A stretch of DNA of 34,824 nucleotides from JBAZOY01 sp041648505 (GTDB taxonomy: Bacteria; Desulfobacterota; Syntrophia; Syntrophales; CG2-30-49-12). Shown here piece after piece: positions 1 to 9,806 of the stretch; positions within the stretch are counted from its first letter, which is position 1, and each line of letters opens with the position of its first letter. The stretch is from NCBI GenBank assembly GCA_041648505.1, contig JBAZOY010000022.1:1-34824 (forward strand), in the 5' to 3' direction. The notes below the pieces were generated by a model, which saw nothing but the letters and a program-made list of their open reading frames with translations, was not told where the DNA came from and made no database searches. Position numbers and translations under genes: made by a program.

Positions 1-25
1 TGGCTATTACTCTTCTTCTCGACAT
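1..25 (-). CDS. rpsG: 30S ribosomal protein S7, N-terminal fragment (cut by window edge)
   Basis: Reading leftwards from an ATG at 25, the eight complete codons give MSRRRVIA, which matches the usual beginning of S7 (M-[SP]-RRR-V-I/E-A). A purine-rich AGGGA stretch precedes the ATG by a few bases. S7 is the primary 16S rRNA 3'-domain binder of the small subunit and normally follows rpsL, as here, with only 14 nt between the rpsL stop and this start. Only 25 bases are present, so the call rests on the short match plus gene order. Confidence 0.8.
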
Positions 26-39
26 GATAACATCCCTGT

Positions 40-411
40 TTAGCTTGGTCTCTTAGCACCATATTTTGATCTACCCTGTTTCCTGTCTTGAACACCTAAG
101 GTATCTAGCGTACCCCTGATTATGTGATACCTAACACCAGGTAGATCCTTTACCCTTCCCCCTCTGACAAGTACAACAGAATGCTCCTGAAGATTGTGGC
201 CTACACCAGGTATGTACGAAGTCACTTCGTAACCGCTGGTGACACGAACTCTGGCCACCTTTCGCAGGGCAGAATTTGGTTTTTTGGGTGTTGAGGTATA
301 TACCCTGACACATACTCCCCTTCGCTGTGGAGAGCCGGCAAGTGCCGGTGTGGCAGCTTTTTTCCGAATCTTAGTTCTTCCTTTACGTACCAACTGATTT
401 ATCGTAGACAT
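40..411 (-). CDS. rpsL: 30S ribosomal protein S12
   Basis: This 123-residue protein is full length for S12, the decoding-centre protein of the small subunit. The signature TPKKPNSALRK lies at about residues 41-51 and GGRVKDLPGVRYH near residues 84-96. The lysines linked to streptomycin response (K43, K44) and the aspartate that RimO can methylthiolate are present, so no resistance-type substitution is visible. It follows rpoC by 53 nt on the same strand and precedes rpsG, so the str-type ribosomal genes appear to be co-transcribed with rpoBC. No terminator is visible between rpoC and rpsL. The family call is certain. Confidence 0.98.
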   Translation of the reverse strand: MSTINQLVRKGRTKIRKKAATPALAGSPQRRGVCVRVYTSTPKKPNSALRKVARVRVTSGYEVTSYIPGVGHNLQEHSVVLVRGGRVKDLPGVRYHIIRGTLDTLGVQDRKQGRSKYGAKRPS

Positions 412-464
412 TCTTCCTCCTGAAAGAGGTACTAACTATTGTACATGGAAACCTATACTAGTTA

Positions 465-3400
465 TCAATTAACAGCTTGTCTGTCAAGCTTTTTTTCTGC
501 TATTTCCTGATTTTCATGCTCGGAGGAGTGGGTCTGTTCATCTTCAGTCTTTATCCCAAGTTTTCTATACATAACCAGACCTGTTCCTGCAGGAATCAAC
601 CTTCCCATGATGACGTTTTCCTTAAGCCCTCTAAGATAGTCAACTTTTCCACCAAGGCTTGCTTCGGCAAGAACACGGGTAGTTTCCTGAAAAGATGCAG
701 CAGAAATAAAACTCTGCGTAGATAGAGATGCCTTGGTAATACCTAAGAGTATTGGTTCTCCTGTGGCTGGTTCTCCACCCTTCGCAATCACCCTTTCATT
801 TTCTTCCTGAAACCTGTGCTTTTCCACCTGCTCATCGGCTATAAAAGATGTATCACCCGAGTTTACCACTTTTACTCTCCGCAACATCTGGCGAACGATC
901 ACCTCTATATGCTTGTCATTGATCTTGACTCCCTGTAACCTGTATACTTCTTGAACCTCATCAACTAAATACCGGGCCAACTCTTTCTCCCCTTTTATCA
1001 TCAGAAGATCATGGGGATTGTGAGCTCCATCCATCAGGGCTTCACCTGCCAAGACCCTGTCTCCTTCCTGGACAGAAACATGCTTCCCTTTGGGAATCAG
1101 GTATTCCTTTTCATCTCCTACCTCGGGGGTAATGACCACTGTTCTCTTTCCTTTAGATTCCTTACCAAAAGAAACAATACCATCAATCTCACTAATGACG
1201 GCAAATTCTTTTGGTTTTCGAGCTTCAAAGAGTTCCGCTACCCTCGGAAGACCTCCGGTAATATCCTTTGTTTTAGTTGTTTCCCTTGGAATTTTAGCTA
1301 TAATGTCGCCCGCACTGACCGTACCACCTTCTGTAACAACAATATTGGCTCCTACCGACAGGAAATGCCTTGCCACAGCATTTGTTCCAGGTATCTTTGC
1401 CGTTTTTCCCTTTTCATCTTTTATAGAAACCCGTGGACGAAGATCCTCTCCCTTGAATTCAATAATCACCTTTCGGGAAAGACCGGTCACCTCATCGACC
1501 TGTTCCTGCATAGTTTTCCCCTCAATAATGTCTCCATATTTTGTAATACCACCAAACTCGGCAAGAATTGGTATGGAGAATGGATCCCATTCCGCAACCA
1601 GGGCGCCCTTATTGACAACACTGCCATCACCGACTTTCAAGTGCGCTCCATAAGGAACTGGGTATTTACCACGGTTTCTCTGTTGTTCATCCAAGACGTG
1701 TATCTCCCCGTTTCGATTCATGACCACGAGTTCTCCCCCTTTAGTTTTAACAGTATTTAGATTAACAAACCTTATCGTGCCATCATGTCGCGCTTCAAGG
1801 GTGGAGTGTTCTTCAAATTTTGCTGTACCTCCTATGTGAAATGTTCTCATAGTAAGCTGGGTCCCCGGTTCACCAATGGATTGGGCGGCAATAATACCTA
1901 CAGCTTCACCAATATTCACCAGATGTCCATGAGCCAGGTCTCTACCGTAGCACATAGCACAAACACCATGCTTTGATTTACAGGAGAGAACAGATCTGAT
2001 ATTGACCTTTTCTATCCCTGCATGATCAATCTTATCTGCAAGAGATTCATCAATTTCCTGATTCGTTCTTACCAGGACCTCGCCTGTAAAAGGATCTTTG
2101 ATTTCTTCCAGAACAACCCTTCCGAGGATACGCTCACCAGCCGTTTCGATGATCTCTCCCCCTTCCATAAGGGCAGATACGTAAATACCACCAATGGTAC
2201 CACAATCCACCTCCGAAATGATACAATCCTGGGCTACATCAATAAGTCTCCGTGTCAGATATCCTGAATTGGCTGTCTTCAATGCTGTGTCGGCAAGACC
2301 CTTTCTGGCACCATGGGTGGATATAAAATACTGGAGGACCGTCAGTCCCTCTCTAAAATTTGCTGTAATTGGAGTTTCTATAATTTCCCCTGATGGTTTG
2401 GCCATCAATCCTCTCATCCCAGCAAGCTGTCTGATCTGAACGGCACTTCCCCTCGCACCGGAATCGGCCATCATATAAATGGGGTTGAAACTCTCTATTT
2501 TTTTCCTTCCCCCATCAGGTAATTCTACCTCTTCCGTTCCGATACCGCTGAGCATCTCAGAGGCAATTTTCTCTGTTGCCTGGGCCCAGATATCGATAAC
2601 CTTGTTATACCTTTCCCCGTCAGTGATAAGACCTTCCATATACTGTTTTTGTATTTTCAGCACATCTTTGTTGGCCCTACCCACAATTTCCTTTTTGTTG
2701 CCGGGAACAACCATATTATGAATGGCAATTGACATACCACTGCTTGTAGCATATTTAAATCCGATGTCTTTTAATTTATCTGCCAGTAAAACCGTTGTCT
2801 TATCGCCACACAGCCTGTAACAATAATCAATAAGATTGGCCAGTTCTTTTTTATTCATTACCTTGTTAACCGCATCAAAGGAAATCTCTTTGGGAATAAT
2901 CTCATAAAGGATGACCCTTCCCACGGTAGTATCTTTTAATCCCCCTCCTATGCGAACTTTTATCTTTGCATGAAGATCTACTACCTCTGCATCAAGAGCA
3001 CAGCGAACCTCTTCCGGAGATGAAAAGATCATGCCTTCCCCTTTGTCAGAGGAACCCATTCTGGTCATATAGTAAATACCCAGAACAATATCTTGAGACG
3101 GGTTAATAATTGGCTTGCCGTTTGCCGGAGACAGTATGTTATTTGTTGACATCATCAGAATTCTAGCCTCTGCCTGTGCCTCAATGGATAAAGGCACATG
3201 CACGGCCATTTGGTCACCATCAAAATCAGCATTGAATGCCGTACAAACCAACGGATGAAGCTGTATGGCTTTTCCTTCGATCAGGACAGGCTCAAAAGCC
3301 TGAAAACCAAGCCTGTGCAAAGTTGGCGCCCTGTTGAGCAGAACGGGATACTCACGAACAACCTCATCTAAGGCATCCCACACTTCAGATGTTTCCCCTT

Positions 3401-4607
3401 CAACCATTTTCTTGGCAGACTTCACGGTAGTGACATAACCTTTTTCCTGAAGCAGATTGTAGACGAAGGGTTTAAGAAGTTCCAGTGCCATCTTTTTGGG
3501 GAGGCCACACTGATGCAGTCTCAAATCGGGACCCACGGTGATTACTGATCGCCCGGAGTAATCCACCCTCTTACCTAAAAGATTCTGTCTGAATCTACCC
3601 TGCTTCCCCTTCAACATGTCAGACAGAGACCGCAGGGGCCTCTTGTTGGATCCGGTAATTGCCCGACCTCGCCTGCCATTATCAAAGAGGACATCCACCG
3701 CTTCCTGAAGCATCCGCTTCTCATTTCTCAATATTATTTCCGGCGCGTTCAATTCCTGCAAGCGCTTTAGACGGTTATTCCTGTTTATGACGCGCCTGTA
3801 AAGGTCGTTGAGATCTGACGTGGCAAAGCGTCCACCATCGAGTGGCACGAGAGGTCGCAAATCGGGTGGAATAACCGGCAGGACGGTAAGAATCATCCAT
3901 TCAGGTTTGTTCCCCGATTTTTTCAGTGCTTCGACTACCTTTAACCTTTTGATAAGCTTTTTCTTTTTAGTATCGGAACTTGCTGTTTTTATCTCTGTTC
4001 GCAGTTCCTCATCCAGTTGTTCTAAGTTAACTTCCGCAAGCAGTTTTCTAATAGCCTCAGCCCCAATTCCAGCCTCAAATGTATTATCACCGTATTTTTC
4101 TTTACACTCGTTACACTCGTCCTCAGATAGAATATCTTTTATCTTTAGAGGTGTATTTTTCGGATCAAGCACAATCCACGACTCAAAATAAAGTACCTTT
4201 TCCAGTTCTTTTAGAGTTAGATCCAATATATTACCAATACGACTGGGAAGGCTTTTTATAAACCAGATATGAGCCACGGGAGAAGCCAGGGTAATATGAC
4301 CTAGCCTTTCTCTGCGGACCTTTGATGGTATAACCGCAACCCCACATTTCTCACAGGTTATACCTCTGTGTTTCGTCCTTTTATAGCGACCGCAGAGGCA
4401 CTCGTAGTCCTTCACAGGACCGAATATTTTTGCGCAGAAGAGACCGTCCCTTTCCGGCTTAAAGGTCCGGTAATTAATTGACTCAGGCTTTTTGACCTCA
4501 CCATTGGACCACGAAAGAATTTTCTCTGGTGAGGCAATGGATATCTTAATGGCGTTAAATCTGAGGGGATCTTTTGGCTTTTCAAAATAACTATAAACAT
4601 CTTCCAC
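465..4607 (-). CDS. rpoC: DNA-directed RNA polymerase subunit beta'
   Basis: This is the catalytic clamp subunit of RNA polymerase, about 1380 residues, close to the usual proteobacterial length. Visible motifs are the N-terminal zinc site (CLCGRYKR ... CEKCGV), the catalytic magnesium loop NADFDGDQ with aspartates near 461, 463 and 465, the second zinc site (CKSKHGVCAMC) and the bridge/trigger region around GIIAAQSIGEPGTQLTMRTF. The open frame can begin at ATG 4616, but the AGGAGG Shine-Dalgarno abuts that ATG with no spacing. GTG at 4607 lies 9 nt beyond it and gives MEDVYSYFEKPKDPL, like other deltaproteobacterial RpoC starts, so I place the start there. It follows rpoB by 75 nt. Confidence 0.97.
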   Translation of the reverse strand: MEDVYSYFEKPKDPLRFNAIKISIASPEKILSWSNGEVKKPESINYRTFKPERDGLFCAKIFGPVKDYECLCGRYKRTKHRGITCEKCGVAVIPSKVRRERLGHITLASPVAHIWFIKSLPSRIGNILDLTLKELEKVLYFESWIVLDPKNTPLKIKDILSEDECNECKEKYGDNTFEAGIGAEAIRKLLAEVNLEQLDEELRTEIKTASSDTKKKKLIKRLKVVEALKKSGNKPEWMILTVLPVIPPDLRPLVPLDGGRFATSDLNDLYRRVINRNNRLKRLQELNAPEIILRNEKRMLQEAVDVLFDNGRRGRAITGSNKRPLRSLSDMLKGKQGRFRQNLLGKRVDYSGRSVITVGPDLRLHQCGLPKKMALELLKPFVYNLLQEKGYVTTVKSAKKMVEGETSEVWDALDEVVREYPVLLNRAPTLHRLGFQAFEPVLIEGKAIQLHPLVCTAFNADFDGDQMAVHVPLSIEAQAEARILMMSTNNILSPANGKPIINPSQDIVLGIYYMTRMGSSDKGEGMIFSSPEEVRCALDAEVVDLHAKIKVRIGGGLKDTTVGRVILYEIIPKEISFDAVNKVMNKKELANLIDYCYRLCGDKTTVLLADKLKDIGFKYATSSGMSIAIHNMVVPGNKKEIVGRANKDVLKIQKQYMEGLITDGERYNKVIDIWAQATEKIASEMLSGIGTEEVELPDGGRKKIESFNPIYMMADSGARGSAVQIRQLAGMRGLMAKPSGEIIETPITANFREGLTVLQYFISTHGARKGLADTALKTANSGYLTRRLIDVAQDCIISEVDCGTIGGIYVSALMEGGEIIETAGERILGRVVLEEIKDPFTGEVLVRTNQEIDESLADKIDHAGIEKVNIRSVLSCKSKHGVCAMCYGRDLAHGHLVNIGEAVGIIAAQSIGEPGTQLTMRTFHIGGTAKFEEHSTLEARHDGTIRFVNLNTVKTKGGELVVMNRNGEIHVLDEQQRNRGKYPVPYGAHLKVGDGSVVNKGALVAEWDPFSIPILAEFGGITKYGDIIEGKTMQEQVDEVTGLSRKVIIEFKGEDLRPRVSIKDEKGKTAKIPGTNAVARHFLSVGANIVVTEGGTVSAGDIIAKIPRETTKTKDITGGLPRVAELFEARKPKEFAVISEIDGIVSFGKESKGKRTVVITPEVGDEKEYLIPKGKHVSVQEGDRVLAGEALMDGAHNPHDLLMIKGEKELARYLVDEVQEVYRLQGVKINDKHIEVIVRQMLRRVKVVNSGDTSFIADEQVEKHRFQEENERVIAKGGEPATGEPILLGITKASLSTQSFISAASFQETTRVLAEASLGGKVDYLRGLKENVIMGRLIPAGTGLVMYRKLGIKTEDEQTHSSEHENQEIAEKKLDRQAVN

Positions 4608-4682
4608 GAGCTTCATCCTCCTCTCACCAATTTATTCTTTCTATCTATCGACATTTATTATGACTTAAGACTGACGACAATT

Positions 4683-7600
4683 CTATTCTTCCTCAATCAA
4701 CTCTACATCAAGACAGAGGCTCTGTAATTCCTTAACCAGTACATTAAAAGATTCCGGTACACCCGGCTCCAAAGTATGTTCACCTTTTACAATGGCTTCA
4801 TAGACTCTTGTCCTGCCAGCCACATCATCAGATTTAACAGTAAGGAATTCCTGCAATGAATAAGCAGCCCCATATGCTTCCATTGCCCAGACTTCCATTT
4901 CACCAAGTCTCTGACCACCAAACTGTGCCTTTCCACCAAGAGGTTGTTGTGTCACCAGAGAGTAGGGGCCTATGGATCTGGCATGAATCTTATTGTCCAC
5001 AAGATGGTGAAGCTTTAACATATAAATCATGCCCACCGTGATCTCTTGATCAAACGGCTCACCGGTCCTTCCATCAAACAGCACGGTCTGTCCTGTCTCG
5101 GGAAGATCAGCAATCTTGAACATCGCACGTATTTGACTTTCATCGGCACCATCGAAAACAGGTACTGCTACTGGAATCCCCCGTTTTAGTCTGCCAACGA
5201 ATCGCTTAATTTCCTCTTCGGTGGCCCCATCAACAAATCTACTAAGTTCAGGGGAAGAATAAGCTTCTTTTATTTCCTTCTTCAAATGGTCGATACTGCG
5301 ATGCTTTTCCAGTAAATTATTGATCTTTTCTCCCAGCCTTTTTGCCGCCCATCCGAGATGCGTTTCCAGAATCTGCCCTACATTCATACGTGATGGAACA
5401 CCCAGGGGGTTTAATATAATATCCACTGGTGTACCATCTTCAAAATAAGGCATATCTTCCTCGGGGAGTATTCTGGATAACACCCCCTTGTTGCCGTGAC
5501 GGCCGGCCATCTTATCACCTACGGAAAGCTTCCGCTTAATAGCAATGTAAATCTTGACCAGTTTGATCACCCCTGGTGGAAGTTCATCACCGGCTTTTAG
5601 TTTCTCTATTTTCCCTTCAGAAAAAGCTTTGACATACTCTATCTTGCGTTTAAGATTTTCAAATAGGACGGCTATCTTTTGTTCTGGATTTCCTTCATTT
5701 TCCAGTAATATATCTTCCCATAGACTAAAGGGTATTTTTATCAGAAGTTCTTCGGTAATAGTTTCTTCTTTTTTCAAGACTATCTTTTTCTTTTGGGGGT
5801 CAACCAGCTTTGAAGCAGATATCTTACCGATCAGCAGGGCGGATATTTTATTTCTTACATTTTCAGAGATAATTCTTATTTCATCATCTCTATTTTTAAG
5901 AATCTGTGAGATCGCTTCATCTTCAACAGCCTGCAACCTCTCATCTCTTTCCGTTCCCTTCCTTGTGAAAACCTTAGCATCTATTACTGTGCCCTCTACG
6001 CCGGGAGGAACCCGGAGAGAGGTATCACGAACATCGCTCGCCTTTTCACCAAAGATGGCTCGAAGAAGTTTTTCTTCCGGTGATAACTGGGTCTCACCCT
6101 TGGGAGTAATCTTTCCCACCAAGATATCTCCAGGTTTTACCCAAACACCCATCCTGACTATTCCTTCTTCATCAAGATTTTTTAAGACTTCCTCTCCTAC
6201 GTTGGGAATATCCCGCGTGATCTCCTCTTTGCTGAGTTTTGTGTCCCGGGCCGTGACCTCGAATTCCTCAATATGAATGGATGTATAAATGTCATCCTTT
6301 ATAATCCTTTCACTGACCAGTATAGAATCCTCGTAATTGTATCCCCCCCATGACATAAAGGCAACCATCACATTTCTTCCCAGGGCCAGTTCTCCCATGT
6401 CTGTAGCAGGTCCATCGGCAATGATGTCGCTCTTATTGACCCGCCCACCAACATTCACGATCGGCTTCTGATTGAAACAGGTATCCTGATTTGAACGCTG
6501 ATACTTGGATAGATGATAGATATCAATACCTGTGTCTAACTCATCGCTTTCGGTGCCGTCACAACTTATCACGATTTTTGCCGCATCAACACTAACTACT
6601 GCGCCGGACCGCTTTGCCAAAACAACAGCTCCCGAATCCTTTGCCACGACGGATTCCATACCTGTACCCACAAGGGGAGCATCAGGCTTAATAAGAGGAA
6701 CTGCCTGTCTCTGCATGTTGGAACCCATAAGAGCACGGTTTGCATCGTCATGCTCCAGGAAGGGAATTAAGGCCGCCGCAACACTGACCAGCTGACCAGG
6801 AGACACATCCATCATATTTATGTCTTCGGGTACCACAGAAAGGAAGTCATCTCCTTTCCGTGCTGAAATGAGATCTCCCACAAACCGTCCAGTTGCATCC
6901 AGTGGACTATCCGCTGGAGCAATAATCAGGTTTTCCTCTTCCATAGCGGTAAGATAGCGAATATCATCAAGTACTGTTCCTTTCTCCACAACTCTGTAAG
7001 GAGTTTCTATAAAACCGAATTCATTAACCCTGGCATACGTTGAAAGAGAAACAATCAGGCCAATATTGGGACCTTCCGGTGTTTCTACCGGACAGATACG
7101 ACCGTAGTGAGTAGGATGAACGTCTCGTACTTCAAATCCTGCCCTCTCACGGGTGAGACCGCCGGGACCAAGCGCTGACAGTCTCCTTTTATGAGTAATT
7201 TCAGAAAGCGGATTTGTCTGATCCATAAACTGTGAAAGTTGGCTACTTCCAAAAAACTCATTTACCACTGCAGAAACCGGTTTGGCATTGATGAGATCAT
7301 GGGGCATCATAGTTTCAATGTCCTGAAGAGTCATCTTCTCCTTAATAGCCCGCTCCATTCTCACTAAGCCTATCCTATACTGGTTTTCTGCAAGTTCTCC
7401 CATAGATCTGACCCGTCTGTTACCCAAGTGGTCAATATCGTCTATAGTGCAATCACCAGCTCCATTTTTGAGATCGATCAGATACTTGACCGCCGCCATG
7501 ATGTCCTCGTTTCGTAAAACCGTCATATCTGTAGGTACATCAAGGCAAAGTTTGTAATTTATTTTCGCTCTTCCTACATCAGAGAGATCATAAGTCTCGT

Positions 7601-8774
7601 TTGCAAAAAACAGGCTGTGGAAGAAATTTTGAGCCGTTTCCAAGGTAGGAGGATTGCTCGGTCGAAGCCTTCTATAAATCTCTATAATTGCATCGTCCGC
7701 GGTTTCAATCCTCTCGGCAAGGAGGGTATCTCTGATAGAGGCATTACTTCTGTCCTCATCAAGATGAATAAAGCGAATTTCATGGACACCTTTCCCGCGG
7801 ATAAGTTCCAAACCTTCCGGTTTCAACTCGTCATTACACCTCAAGAGTATCTCACCGGTTCCTGGATCCATGAGATCAGAAGAAACAATTTTCCCTACTA
7901 TATCTAAATCATCGACCGGTATCCGGGTAATATTCAGGTCCGCCATCTTTCTCATGGTTTTTGTGGTGATCTTTCTGCCCTTCTTGACAATTAGTTCACC
8001 AGTCTCCGTAGCAGTTAGGTCGGCCGGTGCCTTTTCGCCTATCAGAAAATCATCAACCGCCATATAGAAATGGCCGTCTTCCAGAAATACCTTTTCAATA
8101 TTATAAAAATAATTCAGCAAGGATTCTGTTGAATTCCCCAGCGCCTTCAACAGTATTGTGACCGGCATTTTTCTTCGTCTGTCTATCCTCACATAAAGGA
8201 GATCCTTGGAATCAAATTCAAGATCAAGCCAGGAACCTCTGATCGGGATAACCCTGGCCGAATAGAGGAGTTTTCCGCTGGCGAGTGTTTTTCCCTTATC
8301 ATGATCGAAGAAGATACCAGGAGATCTGTGAAGCTGGCTGACTATGACACGTTCCGTACCGTTTATAATAAACGAACCATTGTCCGTCATCAAAGGGATC
8401 TCACCAAAATACATCTCCTGTTCTTTAATGTCCCGGACCGACTTATGATCCGACACTCGATCAGTATCAAATACAATAAGCCGTGCCACAATTTTAATGG
8501 GAGCAGCATAGGTAGTCCCCTTTTGGATACATTCTTTCAGATCATATCGGGCATTTCCAATCTTGTAACTGACAAATTCAAGGGAACATTTTCCACTGAA
8601 ATCAGAAATAGGAAAGACACTTTTAAAGGCACCCTGAAGACCAAAGTTACCTCTCTTACCCGGGTCCACATTTTCCTGAAGAAATTTCTGGTATGATTTA
8701 ATCTGGATATCGATAAGATTGGGAATATCCACGGTCTTTTTAATACGACCAAAATTTTTTCTAAACCTGTCCAT
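4683..8774 (-). CDS. rpoB: DNA-directed RNA polymerase subunit beta
   Basis: This is the beta subunit of RNA polymerase, 1363 residues from the chosen start. The rifampicin pocket is intact, with [20 protein letters not shown] followed by [10 protein letters not shown]. The residues equivalent to E. coli D516, H526 and S531 are unchanged, so nothing suggests built-in rifampicin resistance. The C-terminal block [20 protein letters not shown]-type sequence is also present, here reading [11 protein letters not shown]. An upstream ATG at 8801 is possible but lacks a ribosome site. ATG 8774 has GGAAGGGA just before it and gives [10 protein letters not shown], so it is preferred. It lies between rplL and rpoC in the normal order. 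Confidence 0.97.
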   Translation of the reverse strand: [1363 protein letters not shown]

Positions 8775-8824
8775 GTGATCCCTTCCGTGGTGAATAATCA
8801 TTGCTGATCAGTATTTACCGTCCG

Positions 8825-9211
8825 CTACTTAATTTCCACGGTGCCGCCTACCTCTTCTATCTTCTTCTTAATATCAGATGCCTCGTCTTTTGAAATACCC
8901 TCATTGATGGGCTTTGGCACACCATCAACCAGGTCCTTGGCTTCTTTGAGTCCTAAACCTGTTATCGCTCTGACGACCTTGATTACCTGAATCTTCTGAT
9001 CGCCAAACCCCGTCAGGATAGCGTCAAATTCTGTTTTCTCTTCCTCTTTCGCTGCCTGATCGGGTCCTGCAGCAACCGCTGACACAGCTACCGGTGCAGC
9101 TGCAGACACACCAAATTTTTCTTCCAACTCTTTGACCAGCTCTGAAAGTTCAAGAACCGTCATCCCCTCAATAAATTTTACTACATTTTCTTTTGTGATC
9201 TCCATTGCCAT
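8825..9211 (-). CDS. rplL: 50S ribosomal protein L7/L12
   Basis: This stalk protein recruits translational GTPases to the ribosome. The N-terminal dimerisation helix (VKFIEGMTVLELSELVKELE) is followed by an Ala/Val-rich hinge and the C-terminal domain with VKVVRAITGLGLKEAKDLVD, which contacts the factors. Three ATGs lie close together (9220, 9211, 9205). The AAAAGG motif abuts the first but is 9 nt from the second, so 9211 is chosen, giving 128 residues. It is the fourth gene of the rplKAJL block and lies 50 nt upstream of the rpoB start. I saw no attenuator hairpin between rplL and rpoB. Confidence 0.97.
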   Translation of the reverse strand: MAMEITKENVVKFIEGMTVLELSELVKELEEKFGVSAAAPVAVSAVAAGPDQAAKEEEKTEFDAILTGFGDQKIQVIKVVRAITGLGLKEAKDLVDGVPKPINEGISKDEASDIKKKIEEVGGTVEIK

Positions 9212-9243
9212 TTCTCTCATCCTTTTCTTAAGGTTTTAGTTTC

Positions 9244-9759
9244 CTATTGTTTTTTTGCCCGACAAGCGTCGAGAACACAAACCAAACTTCTCGGAACACC
9301 ACTTAGGACGCTAACCAGTGCCCTCTGAACCCCCACCAGGACAGACAAGAGTCTTCCCAGGAGAACCTCCCGCCCCGGTAATTCGGCCAGTATAATGATT
9401 TGTTCTTTACTTAAAAGTTTCCCCTCCAATATCCCTGCCTTAATTTCAAGTTCAGCATTTTTTTTGGCAAAGTCCACTAACACCTTGGTCGGCTCAACAA
9501 CATCGTCGTAACTTAAGGCAATGGTTAAGGGTGTTTTGAAATATTCTTCCAACTTATGAAAATCTGTATCAACTGAGGCGATTCTCAGAAGTGTATTTTT
9601 AACCACTCGAAACTCGGTTTTATTTTTGCGCAGGGCATTTCTTAAGGTAGTCATTTTCTCAACATTCAGACCCATGTAACTTGCCAGAATCGCCAACTTA
9701 ACATCTTTAATCTTTTCGTGAAGCTCTCCAACAATTTGCTCCTTGGTATTTCGATCCAC
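9244..9759 (-). CDS. rplJ: 50S ribosomal protein L10
   Basis: This 171-residue protein anchors L7/L12 dimers to 23S rRNA. The sequence is typical: an N-terminal NTKEQIVGELHEKIKD, then KNTLLRIA in the RNA-binding domain, and a C-terminal helix region that binds L12. Translation starts at GTG (9759), preceded by a G-rich AAGGGGGG ribosome site. Only 47 nt separate it from rplA, so the long autoregulatory L10 leader known from enterobacteria cannot be present here in its usual form. That spacer instead contains AT-rich heptamers, described among the findings. Confidence 0.96.
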   Translation of the reverse strand: MDRNTKEQIVGELHEKIKDVKLAILASYMGLNVEKMTTLRNALRKNKTEFRVVKNTLLRIASVDTDFHKLEEYFKTPLTIALSYDDVVEPTKVLVDFAKKNAELEIKAGILEGKLLSKEQIIILAELPGREVLLGRLLSVLVGVQRALVSVLSGVPRSLVCVLDACRAKKQ

Positions 9760-9806
9760 CCTATTCGCCCCCCTTTTTTAACATTCAGCATTTACAACTT
9801 AACGAT

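Noticed and set aside
1011..1760. Plus-strand open frame of 249 codons opposite rpoC
   Set aside because: It lies entirely over conserved RpoC coding sequence, has no family resemblance and no ribosome site. The same holds for the other long plus-strand frames opposite rpoC, rpoB, rplA and pyrC.
5554..6276. Plus-strand open frame of 240 codons opposite rpoB
   Set aside because: The product is very rich in Ser, Phe and Ile, typical of a shadow frame, and the opposite strand is clearly RpoB.
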